DNA from: Actinomycetota bacterium | GTDB taxonomy: Bacteria; Actinomycetota; Acidimicrobiia; Acidimicrobiales; CADCSY01 | Length of the DNA: 9,949 nucleotides | Assembly: GCA_016178435.1 (NCBI GenBank) | Contig: JACOTK010000081.1 | Location: 1-9,949 of the forward strand | Direction of reading: 5' to 3' | In this document: positions 1 through 5,816 of the stretch, in pieces | Numbering within the stretch: the stretch's first letter is position 1 | Layout of the letters: the number at the start of each line of letters is the position of its first letter | Notes under the pieces: generated by a model | Told to the model about the DNA's origin: nothing | What the model saw: only the letters and a program-made list of their open reading frames with translations | Databases searched by the model: none | Program-made: the position numbers and the translations under genes

Positions 1-706
1 ATCCATGGCTGAACAAGCGCATCTCGTCCTCGAGCGCAATCGGCGCACCGTACTCGAGCACCGCTCGGGTCGGCACCACGTCATGGCGAGCAAGCTCGTC
101 CTCCACCGCCGTCCAGGTGGCTGCATTGTTTACGTGACCGAGCATGTCGAGATCGGTTGCGCGCAACGCCCACGGCCTCGATGCAGCCGCGTCATCGGGA
201 CGCGAGCCGGACAGGCGGGCCGATACCCTGCGTCCAGCGGCTGCAGTCCCGTACGCGTCCAGGAACCAGGCCGGCAAGGGGCTGGAGTGCCCACGTTCGT
301 CGAGAAACACCCAGACCGTCGCAATCTCGACCCGAGCCGTCAGCTCCCCTGATGCAATGTCGCGAACGGTGATTGATGTGCGGCGCTCTGCCCATCTGCT
401 TCCCAGGCCGCCGCAAAAGGTCACGAGGGCGAGACGATCGCCGAGCCTCGGCCATTGCGGCGCCCAGACCACGCTGCGTCGAGCCACGAAGGGGGATGCC
501 GGATCCAGGCCCGCATCCACGAAGTCGTCGTGACCGACATCCTGAAGCAACCGTGCGAGAGCATCGAGGCGCAGGCGTCCATGCCGGTCGGCGTCGCCGA
601 GGCGAACCCGGCGGGCGGCCTCGAAACGTCGCCCGACCGTCGGTATCGGCACGAACTCCTCGCCAGGCATCACACCGAGCCGGCCTGAAGGGGATTGCTT
701 GCTCAC
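1..706 (-). CDS. acyl-ACP thioesterase, 3' end cut by window edge
   Basis: The minus-strand frame is open from a GTG at 706 to base 1, giving 235 residues with no stop, so the C-terminus lies outside the window. It would hydrolyse the thioester of fatty acyl-ACP to release free fatty acid in the cytosol. The first hot-dog domain shows RVRLGDADRHGRLRLDALAR (residues 33-52), a DDFVDAGL segment (60-67) and CGGLGSRWAERRTS (98-111). The second begins with RPWALRATDLDMLGHVNN (177-194), where Asp, Asn and His match the conserved D-x-x-x-x-H-V-N-N stretch of acyl-ACP thioesterases. The family is usually about 250-270 residues, so some 20-35 are missing. Start: the frame is closed by a stop at 727. 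GTG 706 lies 7 nt after a TACAAC box and no Shine-Dalgarno is well placed. GTG 673 or ATG 670 would shorten the protein by 11-12 residues and cannot be excluded. The gene is divergent from the exporter at 916. Confidence 0.82.
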   Translation of the reverse strand, partial: MSKQSPSGRLGVMPGEEFVPIPTVGRRFEAARRVRLGDADRHGRLRLDALARLLQDVGHDDFVDAGLDPASPFVARRSVVWAPQWPRLGDRLALVTFCGGLGSRWAERRTSITVRDIASGELTARVEIATVWVFLDERGHSSPLPAWFLDAYGTAAAGRRVSARLSGSRPDDAAASRPWALRATDLDMLGHVNNAATWTAVEDELARHDVVPTRAVLEYGAPIALEDEMRLFSHG

Positions 707-713
707 CTCTCCA

Positions 714-719
714 GTTGTA
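714..719 (-). promoter_or_regulatory. candidate -10 box for leaderless thioesterase mRNA
   Basis: The minus-strand hexamer TACAAC (4 of 6 matches to TATAAT) lies 7 nt before the GTG at 706. If functional, transcription would begin at or next to the start codon. No convincing -35 is visible. It is weaker than the three exact TANNNT-N6-RTG cases elsewhere in the window. Confidence 0.3.
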
Positions 720-903
720 GGCGATCATGCTCCCGGGCGAGGAATCTGTGCCGGACCGCAAGCCGGTCCTGTCGGCGACAAGGCGTGGGCCCCTTCGTCC
801 CGCCTCACCCGTCCCGGGACCCTTCGACCTGCCTCCTCGCAGTGACCTCCCCGGAACGGCCCGCCCGCCCTGCCCTGAGACGGCCTTGACTCTCAACCTC
901 GCC

Positions 904-909
904 TAGCTT
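904..909 (+). promoter_or_regulatory. candidate -10 box, leaderless start of MFS gene
   Basis: TAGCTT (TANNNT) is followed by exactly 6 nt and then the GTG at 916, so the transcript would start on the start codon. No Shine-Dalgarno precedes this GTG, which fits a leaderless mRNA. A TTGACT at 886-891 resembles a -35, but it is only 12 nt from the -10 box, so its role is doubtful. Confidence 0.5.
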
Positions 910-915
910 TACGCA

Positions 916-2148
916 GTGGCCTCACCCCGCTGCATCACCGACTACCGACGGCTTCGCCGATCAGCCGCGATGACGGGCGTGGCGGATGGCATCACGGCGG
1001 TGGCCCTCCCACTGCTGGCTGCGGGACTTACCGGACATCCACCGACGATCGCCGGGGTGATGGCAATCCAGCACCTTCCCTGGGTGGTTGCCGAATACGC
1101 GGGGGAGGACCTTCGCGCGCACGGGGATCGGCGGACGGTCGTGGGGCTTGCCAACACGCTGCGTGCGCTCGTTGCCGTTCTGCTCGGCGGACTGTCGCTC
1201 GTCAACAAGGAGTCCATCCCCGTCATCTACCTGGCAGCGCTGATACTCGGCGTCGGTGAAGCCCTGACCGACGAGGCGGAAGACGAGTCCCTCGACGTGC
1301 TCCTCGACGCCGCGGCGGCATCCGACGCACGATCAACTCTCCGTTCACGAGGTATGACCGGACTCGCCCTCGTCGGCTTGCCCCTGGGAGGCCTCCTCTA
1401 CAACATTGCCGCCGCTGCACCGTTCATGCTGTCCATGGTCACCTATGCCGTCGCAGGGTTATTGGCACTGGGGGTGCACACGGCGGTCCATCCGAGGACC
1501 GATTCCCGGCGCCCGGCCCGACGCGAACAATCACATCAGCTGGGAGTGCCCCACTCCGCACGTCCCGTCATCGTTGTCGCGTCCATCGCTGCCGGGGCAA
1601 CCAGTGCCTGCCTGAGCGTGTTCGTGCTGTATGCCACCGATACCCTCGCCCTTGACGCACCCACCTTCGGGATGGTGCTCGCGGGCTTCGCCGCCGGGTC
1701 ATACCTGGGCAGCAGGTTGGCGCCTTGGGTGGGCGAGAGCCTGGGGATCGCCACCGGCATCGGTGCTTCCATGGCGACCACCGGCCTTGGTTACGGGTTG
1801 ACTTCGCTGTTCGCGGGCCAGTCCGCCCAACGAGCGATTCCCTTCCTCGTGCTCAGCAGCACTGGCGCCATGTGTGCAGGCGTTCTCCTGCGGGCAACGT
1901 TTCAGGGGACATTCATCGCTGCAGGGAGGACAGTTGACACTGCCGCGCTCCGTTCATTCCACCTCGCGACCTGGTCGGCCATCGTGCTCGGCGCCCTGAC
2001 AGGCGGGATCCTGGTTGAGACGAGTGGATTCCCCACCCTGTTTCTCGTCATGGCCGGGCTCGCCGTCGCGGGCGGAGCCCTGGCTACAACCCTGCGGGTT
2101 TCCCCGTCGACCTCGACAGCCGGAGCCGCCGGCGAGAGAGCTCCCTGA
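916..2148 (+). CDS. major facilitator superfamily exporter
   Basis: The protein has 410 residues and is strongly hydrophobic, with about 12 predicted membrane helices, so it acts in the cytoplasmic membrane, probably as a drug or small-molecule proton antiporter. Helix 1 is near residues 17-38. The loop GEDLRAHGDRR (63-73) is a variant of MFS motif A (G-x-L-x-D-R-x-x-R-R). The stretch LGVGEALTDEAEDESLDVLL (111-130) followed by a Gly-rich helix resembles the EntS-like MFS_3 group. A hydrophilic, Arg-rich central loop (about 190-215) divides two six-helix halves. The second half contains TFGMVLAGFAAGSYLGSRLA (250-269). The GTG start at 916 is supported by the leaderless -10 box. The gene is divergent from the thioesterase, with 209 bp between the two starts. 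Export of a lipid or fatty acid linked to that enzyme is only a guess; the substrate cannot be read from the sequence. Confidence 0.85.
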   Translation: MASPRCITDYRRLRRSAAMTGVADGITAVALPLLAAGLTGHPPTIAGVMAIQHLPWVVAEYAGEDLRAHGDRRTVVGLANTLRALVAVLLGGLSLVNKESIPVIYLAALILGVGEALTDEAEDESLDVLLDAAAASDARSTLRSRGMTGLALVGLPLGGLLYNIAAAAPFMLSMVTYAVAGLLALGVHTAVHPRTDSRRPARREQSHQLGVPHSARPVIVVASIAAGATSACLSVFVLYATDTLALDAPTFGMVLAGFAAGSYLGSRLAPWVGESLGIATGIGASMATTGLGYGLTSLFAGQSAQRAIPFLVLSSTGAMCAGVLLRATFQGTFIAAGRTVDTAALRSFHLATWSAIVLGALTGGILVETSGFPTLFLVMAGLAVAGGALATTLRVSPSTSTAGAAGERAP

Positions 2149-2534
2149 AAATCAGTTGACGCCTCCGCCCAATCGTGCTGGCATGGTCGTGCGCCCCTGG
2201 TGCAGCAGGCATTGTTCGATCCGACGGTGGAGACCCTCGATGAGAAGCGATCTGACGCAATTGAAGGCACACGTCAGTGGTTCTCGGCGCGCGATCGTTC
2301 CGATGTACCGCACCTTTGTTGTCGTACGCATGGCACATTGCCCGGAAATCAAGGCATGGCGCCCACCCGACGAGCCCGCACCCTGAGCTGACACAGCACC
2401 CAGGAATCGCCAAGGCCGTCGGGACAACCCGGCGGCCTCTTTCTTTGTCCGAGCACTTGTCCCGGTTTCCGGTCCCTGATCACCCGAACCCACCCAATCC
2501 ACACCTGGTTTCCCCATAAATCAAGGAGCACAGC
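2149..2534. other. gene-poor stretch between MFS and WhiB genes
   Basis: The stretch is 386 bp with no convincing gene. Several overlapping short frames exist on both strands. The best is ATG 2240 to TGA 2386 (48 codons), preceded by GGAG at 2229-2232, but its third positions are only about 64% G/C, far below the real genes here, and the peptide is not recognisable. It holds an intrinsic terminator at 2413-2447 and, past that, the short whiB leader with a strong ribosome binding site at 2523-2528. The space between the MFS stop and the terminator is large enough for an untranslated 3' end or a small RNA; neither can be shown from sequence alone. Confidence 0.6.
2413..2447 (+). terminator. intrinsic terminator upstream of whiB
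   Basis: GGCCGTCGGG (2414-2423) pairs with CCCGGCGGCC (2428-2437) through one G-U wobble, around an ACAA tetraloop. A2413-T2438 adds an eleventh pair, and the stem is followed by the T-rich tail TCTTTCTTTG (2438-2447). This is a textbook rho-independent terminator, about 265 nt past the MFS stop and 88 nt before the whiB start. It may end a long MFS 3' UTR or a small RNA, or act as an attenuator if whiB is transcribed from further upstream. Confidence 0.75.
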
Positions 2535-2903
2535 ATGTCCATCGGCGCCATCCTCACCAACGAGTCCATCGACATCGACATCGACATCGACATCGACCGC
2601 GCCGCCGGCGCCGCATGCAACACCCCCAACGGGACCATGACCAACCTGTTCTTCTCGGAGGACCCCGTTTCGATCGCCCGGGCCAAGCACATCTGCCGGG
2701 AGTGTCCCCTCAAGGATGGCTGCCTTGCGGGCGCCGTCGAGCGACGCGAGCCCAACGGAGTCTGGGGCGGTCAGTTGATCTCGAATGGTCGGATCATCGC
2801 CTACAAGCGTCGACGGGGTCGTCCGCCCCGCGAACGCGAGGCGGAACATGTTGTGGTGTCCGGCGCCCGTGTGCTGGTCACGCCCGCCATACGTTCCGCC
2901 TGA
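2535..2903 (+). CDS. WhiB-family iron-sulfur transcriptional regulator
   Basis: The protein has 122 residues and is cytosolic. WhiB-like proteins bind a [4Fe-4S] cluster through four Cys and work with the principal sigma factor to control transcription, often in response to redox or nitric oxide. The four Cys are seen at C28, C54, C57 and C63 in the C-Xn-C-X2-C-X5-C pattern (AACNTPNG, ICRECPLKDGC). They are followed by the family turn GVWGG (75-79) and the basic DNA-binding tail AYKRRRGRPPR (89-99). The start is clear: AAGGAG at 2523-2528 lies 6 nt before ATG 2535. Two features are unusual. Five Ile-Asp dipeptides (residues 12-21) lie just before the first Cys region, and the C-terminal tail of about 20 residues past the basic patch is not familiar. 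The gene stands alone, with a terminator before it and an inverted repeat at its stop. The subclass (WhiB1-7, Wbl) cannot be fixed from sequence reading. Confidence 0.93.
   Translation: MSIGAILTNESIDIDIDIDIDRAAGAACNTPNGTMTNLFFSEDPVSIARAKHICRECPLKDGCLAGAVERREPNGVWGGQLISNGRIIAYKRRRGRPPREREAEHVVVSGARVLVTPAIRSA
2568..2597 (+). repeat. 5x ATCGAC in-frame tandem repeat in whiB-like gene
   Basis: Five perfect copies of the hexamer ATCGAC lie head to tail and encode (Ile-Asp)5, residues 12-21. Because the unit is two codons, slippage would change the protein length by two residues without breaking the frame. The identical codon use in every copy suggests recent slippage expansion rather than selection on the peptide alone. 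Confidence 0.95.
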
Positions 2904-2994
2904 GGGCTCGAGACAGAACAACTTGATGGCTCTTGTGCCTTCCATGCTGCAGGTTTCGAAACAGAATTGCCCAAGTTGTTCTGTCTCGAGCCCT
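2903..2994. repeat. 23-bp perfect inverted repeat behind whiB-like gene
   Basis: The arms 2903-2925 and 2972-2994 are perfect reverse complements (core TCGAGACAGAACAACTTG), separated by 46 nt. The left arm begins on the last base of the whiB stop codon. A third, imperfect copy of the core, TCGAAACAGAATTG at 2956-2969, lies inside the loop in the same direction as the left arm, with one substitution and a 4-nt gap. The hairpin could end transcription from the left, but no T-run follows. The layout resembles a small non-autonomous or REP-like palindromic element. No flanking target duplication or coding capacity was found. Confidence 0.9.
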
Positions 2995-3122
2995 GACCAA
3001 ATCCGCAGGTTGCGGGACCGGGGTGACGCATGCCCGAGCCCCCGTCCCGCCCGCGGTCAAGCTTGTCCGGGATCGGAAAGGAAACCCCCGCAATCTACTC
3101 CGGTAGCCTGTACGGAGCCGCC

Positions 3123-3758
3123 ATGGACACCGAGACCCCAGCCCCAGCGCCAACCCGCCCGAGCCATCGCCCGTACGTGGTGCGAGGAACAGTCATCGCG
3201 GTCGTCAGTCTCGTTGCGGCGCTCGTCGCAGGGCTCCTGGCATCCAGGTTCATCGACACCTCACCTGCCGAACCCGAGCTGTCGGCCCCACCACTTCGTT
3301 TCACCGCCGACAACAGGGATCCCACCCCGCTCGTCGGCAGGAACACCACCGGGGACGTCCTTCCCGGTCGGTCGTTCGCTCGCCTGGAGGGTGGAACGAC
3401 CACCTTTGACCGCTATCGGGGTAAGCCCCTCGTCATCAACTTCTTCGCGTCAACCTGCCCTCCCTGCATCCAGGAGATGCCTGCCTTCGAGGCCGTGCAC
3501 CGACAGCTCGTCGACACCGTCGGCTTCGTCGGTGTCTCGTTGAAGGAGAGCATGGAGGACGGTCGTGCCCTGGTTGCACGCACCAAGGTCACCTACGACA
3601 TCCTTCGCGACCCCAGCGGAAGTCTCGCCAACGACCTCGGCGTTGTCGTGATGCCGTCGACCTTCTTCGTTTCGCCCGACGGTGCCATCGTCGACTCGGT
3701 CCCAGGCGCTCTGAGTGCCAAGGAACTGCGGGCCAAGATCGCCGAGCTGATGCGATGA
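3123..3758 (+). CDS. membrane-anchored TlpA/ResA-like thioredoxin-fold protein
   Basis: The protein has 211 residues. A short cytosolic N-terminus is followed by one membrane helix (about 23-41), then a linker and an extracytoplasmic thioredoxin-like domain (about 75-211). The active site is CPPC at 112-115 in NFFASTCPPCIQEMP, and the cis-proline loop is VMPST (176-180, Pro178). Proteins of this kind reduce disulfides outside the membrane, typically keeping cytochrome c haem-site Cys or the oxidase copper-site Cys reduced. The Trp before the first Cys in most family members is Thr here. Start: ATG 3123 has GGAG at 3114-3117, 5 nt upstream; the in-frame ATG at 3030 would add 31 residues without a ribosome binding site. 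The gene overlaps ccdA by 4 bp (ATGA), so the two are co-translated and CcdA is its likely electron donor. Confidence 0.88.
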   Translation: MDTETPAPAPTRPSHRPYVVRGTVIAVVSLVAALVAGLLASRFIDTSPAEPELSAPPLRFTADNRDPTPLVGRNTTGDVLPGRSFARLEGGTTTFDRYRGKPLVINFFASTCPPCIQEMPAFEAVHRQLVDTVGFVGVSLKESMEDGRALVARTKVTYDILRDPSGSLANDLGVVVMPSTFFVSPDGAIVDSVPGALSAKELRAKIAELMR

Positions 3759-4624
3759 TCGAGGCGCCTCTGGCATTGGCGTTCACGGCCGGAATGGTCG
3801 CAACAGTCAACCCGTGCGGGTTTCCGATGCTGCCGGCCTATCTGTCCTATTTCATCGGTGTCGACGATACGGATGTCGATCAGGATGGACGGATACCCCG
3901 TGCTCTGACCGCGGCGGCGGCCGTCTCCACCGGCTTTCTCGTGGTCTTCGTGATCCTCGGCCTTCCGATCAATGCCGGTGTCGACTCGGTGTATCGCGTC
4001 ATCCCCTGGGTGACCATCGTGATCGGCCTGGCCATGATCGTCCTGGGCGTGGCCATGTTGGGGAGCTACCGGCTCAAGGTCTCGCTTCCGCGCCTGGACA
4101 AGGGCGGCACCAACCGCCGGTGGCGGTCGATGGTGTTGTTCGGCATGTCCTACGCCATCGCCTCGCTGTCGTGCACGCTGCCCGTCTTTCTCCTGATGGT
4201 GGCGGGAACGACCGAGCGGGAGAACCTGCTCTCGGGTGTCCTCGCATTTGTCGCCTACGGGTTGGGCATGAGCGTGGTGCTGATGGCGCTGTCGCTCGCC
4301 CTCGCACTCGCCCGCGAGTCGATGGTTCGTCGGATGCGCCGCATGTTGCAGTACACCGATCGGGTCGCCGGCGGGCTTCTGGTCGCCGTTGGGGCCTATC
4401 TCGTCTACTACTGGGCGGACAATCTTCGACGGGACCCCTCCGCCATCGTCGGCACCAGCCCGATCTCGATGATCGAGAATCTGGCGACCTCGACCCAGCT
4501 GTGGCTGCACGACGGCGGGGTTTCACTGGGATTCCTGCTGGCCATCCCGGTCGTCCTGGTTGCCGTCGTCACGGCGGCGCTCCGACACCGCCGCGAGGTG
4601 CAGGCGGGAGGGGATCAGCCGTAA
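3755..4624 (+). CDS. ccdA: CcdA-like cytochrome c biogenesis / DsbD transmembrane protein
   Basis: The protein has 289 residues and about six to seven membrane helices. It carries the two conserved intramembrane Cys of the CcdA/DsbD core: C21 in NPCGFPMLPAYL and C140 in SLSCTLPVFL. It is expected to move reducing equivalents from cytosolic thioredoxin across the membrane to the TlpA-like partner encoded immediately upstream, in system II cytochrome c maturation. It is longer than the minimal CcdA of about 230 residues, with an acidic loop at 37-44 (DDTDVDQD) and an extra C-terminal helix (about 256-276) after a hydrophilic region. ATG 3755 overlaps the preceding TGA by 4 bp, indicating translational coupling. 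It ends 15 bp before the convergent sdhD stop, with no visible terminator between them. The product is confident; the exact substrate partner is inferred from the pairing. Confidence 0.9.
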   Translation: MIEAPLALAFTAGMVATVNPCGFPMLPAYLSYFIGVDDTDVDQDGRIPRALTAAAAVSTGFLVVFVILGLPINAGVDSVYRVIPWVTIVIGLAMIVLGVAMLGSYRLKVSLPRLDKGGTNRRWRSMVLFGMSYAIASLSCTLPVFLLMVAGTTERENLLSGVLAFVAYGLGMSVVLMALSLALALARESMVRRMRRMLQYTDRVAGGLLVAVGAYLVYYWADNLRRDPSAIVGTSPISMIENLATSTQLWLHDGGVSLGFLLAIPVVLVAVVTAALRHRREVQAGGDQP

Positions 4625-4648
4625 CGCCGGGGGTCGTGATCAGCCGTA
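4613..4648. repeat. 11-bp direct repeat across the ccdA/sdhD convergent stops
   Basis: GATCAGCCGTA occurs at 4613-4623 and again at 4638-4648, 25 bp apart. The first copy encodes the end of CcdA. The second, read on the other strand, contains the end of SdhD including its stop. The copies contain the palindromic GATC. This may be a small local duplication or chance; no hairpin terminator is present between the two genes. Confidence 0.7.
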
Positions 4649-5050
4649 GGTCAGAATCGTGATCGTGCCGTAGGCGAACAACACCCCGCTGGTGCCGTAG
4701 ACCAGCGCCTTGACTGCAGCCCGCCTGGCCTTCGAGGTGATGTAGTCGTCGATGCTCCAACGCACACCATTGAGCCCGTGGCCGAGAGCCAGGGCGAGCA
4801 ACGTCCAGTCGAACAAGCGCCACAATGGGTTGTCCCAGCGTTCGGCCACGAACGAGGCGTTCGTATCGACCACGTCATTGACGATGTGGGTGATGGCGAA
4901 ATGCGCCAGCGACAGAAAGATCAGGATCAGACCCGACACTCGCATGAAGAACCAGGTCCAGGTCTCGACGTTCTGCTTCGGGCGCCTTCCCCGACCGGGA
5001 CGCACCGGGGTGGAACGTTCTGCGGTCGGCGGATCGGCGGTGACGGCCAT
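4640..5050 (-). CDS. sdhD: succinate dehydrogenase membrane anchor subunit SdhD
   Basis: The protein has 136 residues and three membrane helices (about 37-58, 80-98 and 112-133) after a basic, Pro-rich N-terminus of about 30 residues. It anchors the succinate dehydrogenase catalytic subunits to the membrane and helps hold haem b and the quinone site. Diagnostic features are the His pair in SLAHFAITHIVNDV (H50, H55), and GHGLNGVRWSIDDY (90-103), where H91 is the likely haem ligand and D102-Y103 the conserved quinone-site pair. ATG 5050 shares its A with the sdhC stop, and GGAAGGAA lies about 7 nt upstream, so the two are translationally coupled. No sdhA or sdhB follows; the next gene is ccdA on the opposite strand. 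Confidence 0.9.
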   Translation of the reverse strand: MAVTADPPTAERSTPVRPGRGRRPKQNVETWTWFFMRVSGLILIFLSLAHFAITHIVNDVVDTNASFVAERWDNPLWRLFDWTLLALALGHGLNGVRWSIDDYITSKARRAAVKALVYGTSGVLFAYGTITILTYG

Positions 5051-5463
5051 CAGAATGTTCCTTCCAGCCAGGGCCTGATGATGATGTAGCCACCGGGCAC
5101 GACCGCCAGGATGGTGACGACAACGACGATGACCGTCATGGTGCGCTCCTTGGCGATCGCACCGGGAAAGAAGTCGAGCACCACGATGCGCAGGCCGTTC
5201 AGCGCATGAAACACGAGTGCGAACAACAGACCCACCTCGAAGAGGCGCAGCACGATGTGGCCGTACAGCTCATGGACCTCGTTATAGAGGTCCGCATCGA
5301 TGTTGACGAGCGAAACGTCGACGATGTGCAACAACAGGAACATGAAGACAAGAAAGCCGGTGACCCGATGGGTCACAAAGGCCCATTGTCCGGTCTTGCC
5401 CTTGTAGACCACCTGATCAGCACGAATGGAGGATTCCACCGGCCTTTGGCTGACCTCGACCAT
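5050..5463 (-). CDS. sdhC: succinate dehydrogenase cytochrome b556 subunit SdhC
   Basis: The protein has 137 residues and three membrane helices (about 33-53, 70-93 and 109-129). It is the large anchor subunit of complex II. Family marks are THRVTGFLVFMFLLLH (31-46), with the His-Arg pair of the quinone region, and FHALNGLRIVVLDFFP (85-100), with H86 as the expected haem b ligand. The start ATG 5463 directly follows the TAG of the small upstream ORF, and GGAGG lies 7 nt before it inside that ORF, so expression is coupled to the serS-side transcript. It lies directly upstream of sdhD. Complex II anchors are usually in an sdhCDAB order; here the catalytic genes are absent from the visible locus. 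Confidence 0.91.
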   Translation of the reverse strand: MVEVSQRPVESSIRADQVVYKGKTGQWAFVTHRVTGFLVFMFLLLHIVDVSLVNIDADLYNEVHELYGHIVLRLFEVGLLFALVFHALNGLRIVVLDFFPGAIAKERTMTVIVVVVTILAVVPGGYIIIRPWLEGTF

Positions 5464-5586
5464 CTAGCGCCTCCTGTACCAGCGATTGCCCCACATGGTC
5501 GAAGAGGCCACATGAAGTGCAAAACCCGTGATGAGAAGAGCGACCGACCCAAGAGCAATGCTGAAGAGCGTCTGTGCAGTCGTCAC
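5464..5586 (-). CDS. 40-residue single-helix membrane protein between serS and sdhC
   Basis: This small gene reads GTG 5586 to TAG 5464, giving 40 residues (begins MTTAQTLFSIALGSVALLIT). One membrane helix spans about residues 6-29, followed by an aromatic, basic tail MWGNRWYRRR (31-40). Its GTG overlaps the serS stop by 4 bp (GTGA), and its TAG abuts the sdhC ATG with no gap, so it sits exactly in a gap that would otherwise be empty. The sdhC ribosome binding site lies within its last codons. I do not recognise the family. The position suggests a small accessory subunit of complex II or an assembly peptide, as small one-helix subunits accompany other respiratory complexes, but this is inference. 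The perfect spacing on both sides is the main evidence that it is real. Confidence 0.6.
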   Translation of the reverse strand: MTTAQTLFSIALGSVALLITGFALHVASSTMWGNRWYRRR

Positions 5587-5816
5587 GGATGTCCCGCCAG
5601 AACGGAGGCACCCCCGAAGTAGGGCCGGAGCACATCGGGCAACGCGATGCTCCCATCGGGCTGCCGATAGACCTCCACCAGCGCCGCCCACACCCTCGGG
5701 ACCGCCAGTGCCGAGCCGTTCAACGTGTGCACCGGCTGCACCTTGCGATCGTCACCTCGTCGATAGCGAATGTTGGCGCGACGGGCCTGGAAGTCGCCGA
5801 ACCAGGAGAGCGTAGA
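5583..5816 (-). pseudogene. serS: serS 3' part, out of frame with its 5' part
   Basis: This frame encodes the last 77 residues of seryl-tRNA synthetase: STLSWFGDFQARRANIRYR, then class II motif 3 in NGSALAVPRVWAALVEVYRQ, ending DVLRPYFGGASVLAGHP. It is in a different frame from the upstream part (see the entry at 5752-6834), and the join falls at about 5811-5817. Between FDLEVY and SWFGDFQARR the family normally has some ten or more further residues, including the conserved E-[IV]-S-S segment that contacts ATP and seryl-adenylate; these are missing. The loss is therefore a small deletion whose length is not a multiple of three, not a one-base slip. The segment ends with the TGA that overlaps the next small gene. 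Confidence 0.85.

Noticed and set aside
811..820. Perfect palindrome GTCCCGGGAC in the thioesterase-MFS intergenic region
   Set aside because: Ten-bp palindromes are common in high-GC DNA and it does not extend. It could be an operator, but nothing else supports it.
192..896. Long minus-strand open frame of 234 codons over the left end
   Set aside because: Its peptide is Arg/Gly/Pro-rich with no family pattern. Another minus-strand frame over the same bases gives a clear acyl-ACP thioesterase.
2195..2225. GTTCGATCC resembling a tRNA T-arm
   Set aside because: The flanking bases do not form the 5-bp T stem and no acceptor or anticodon arm can be drawn.
2240..2386. 48-codon ORF with GGAG 7 nt before its ATG, and an overlapping frame 2200-2391
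   Set aside because: Third-position G/C is only about 64%, the peptides are unrecognisable and two frames compete. At most one could be real, so it is left as an untranslated candidate region.
2349..2945. Minus-strand 198-codon frame across whiB
   Set aside because: Its Val-Asp repeats are just the antisense reading of the ATCGAC hexamers; the plus strand encodes a clear WhiB protein with all four Cys.
2903..2994. Inverted repeat as ends of an insertion sequence
   Set aside because: Only 46 nt lie between the arms, with no transposase and no visible target duplication; at most a miniature element.
3080..3109. GGAAAC (3080-3085) and TAGCCT (3104-3109), 18 nt apart, as an ECF-type promoter for tlpA
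   Set aside because: It would place the transcription start about 7 nt before the ATG, inside the evident GGAG ribosome binding site, so the geometry is inconsistent.
2785..3543. Plus-strand 252-codon frame overlapping tlpA
   Set aside because: Ser/Pro/Arg-rich shadow frame with no ribosome binding site; the TlpA-like frame explains this region.
3593..4510. Minus-strand 305-codon frame opposite ccdA
   Set aside because: His/Asp/Arg-rich antisense composition typical of a high-GC shadow; the plus strand encodes a membrane protein with both CcdA cysteines.
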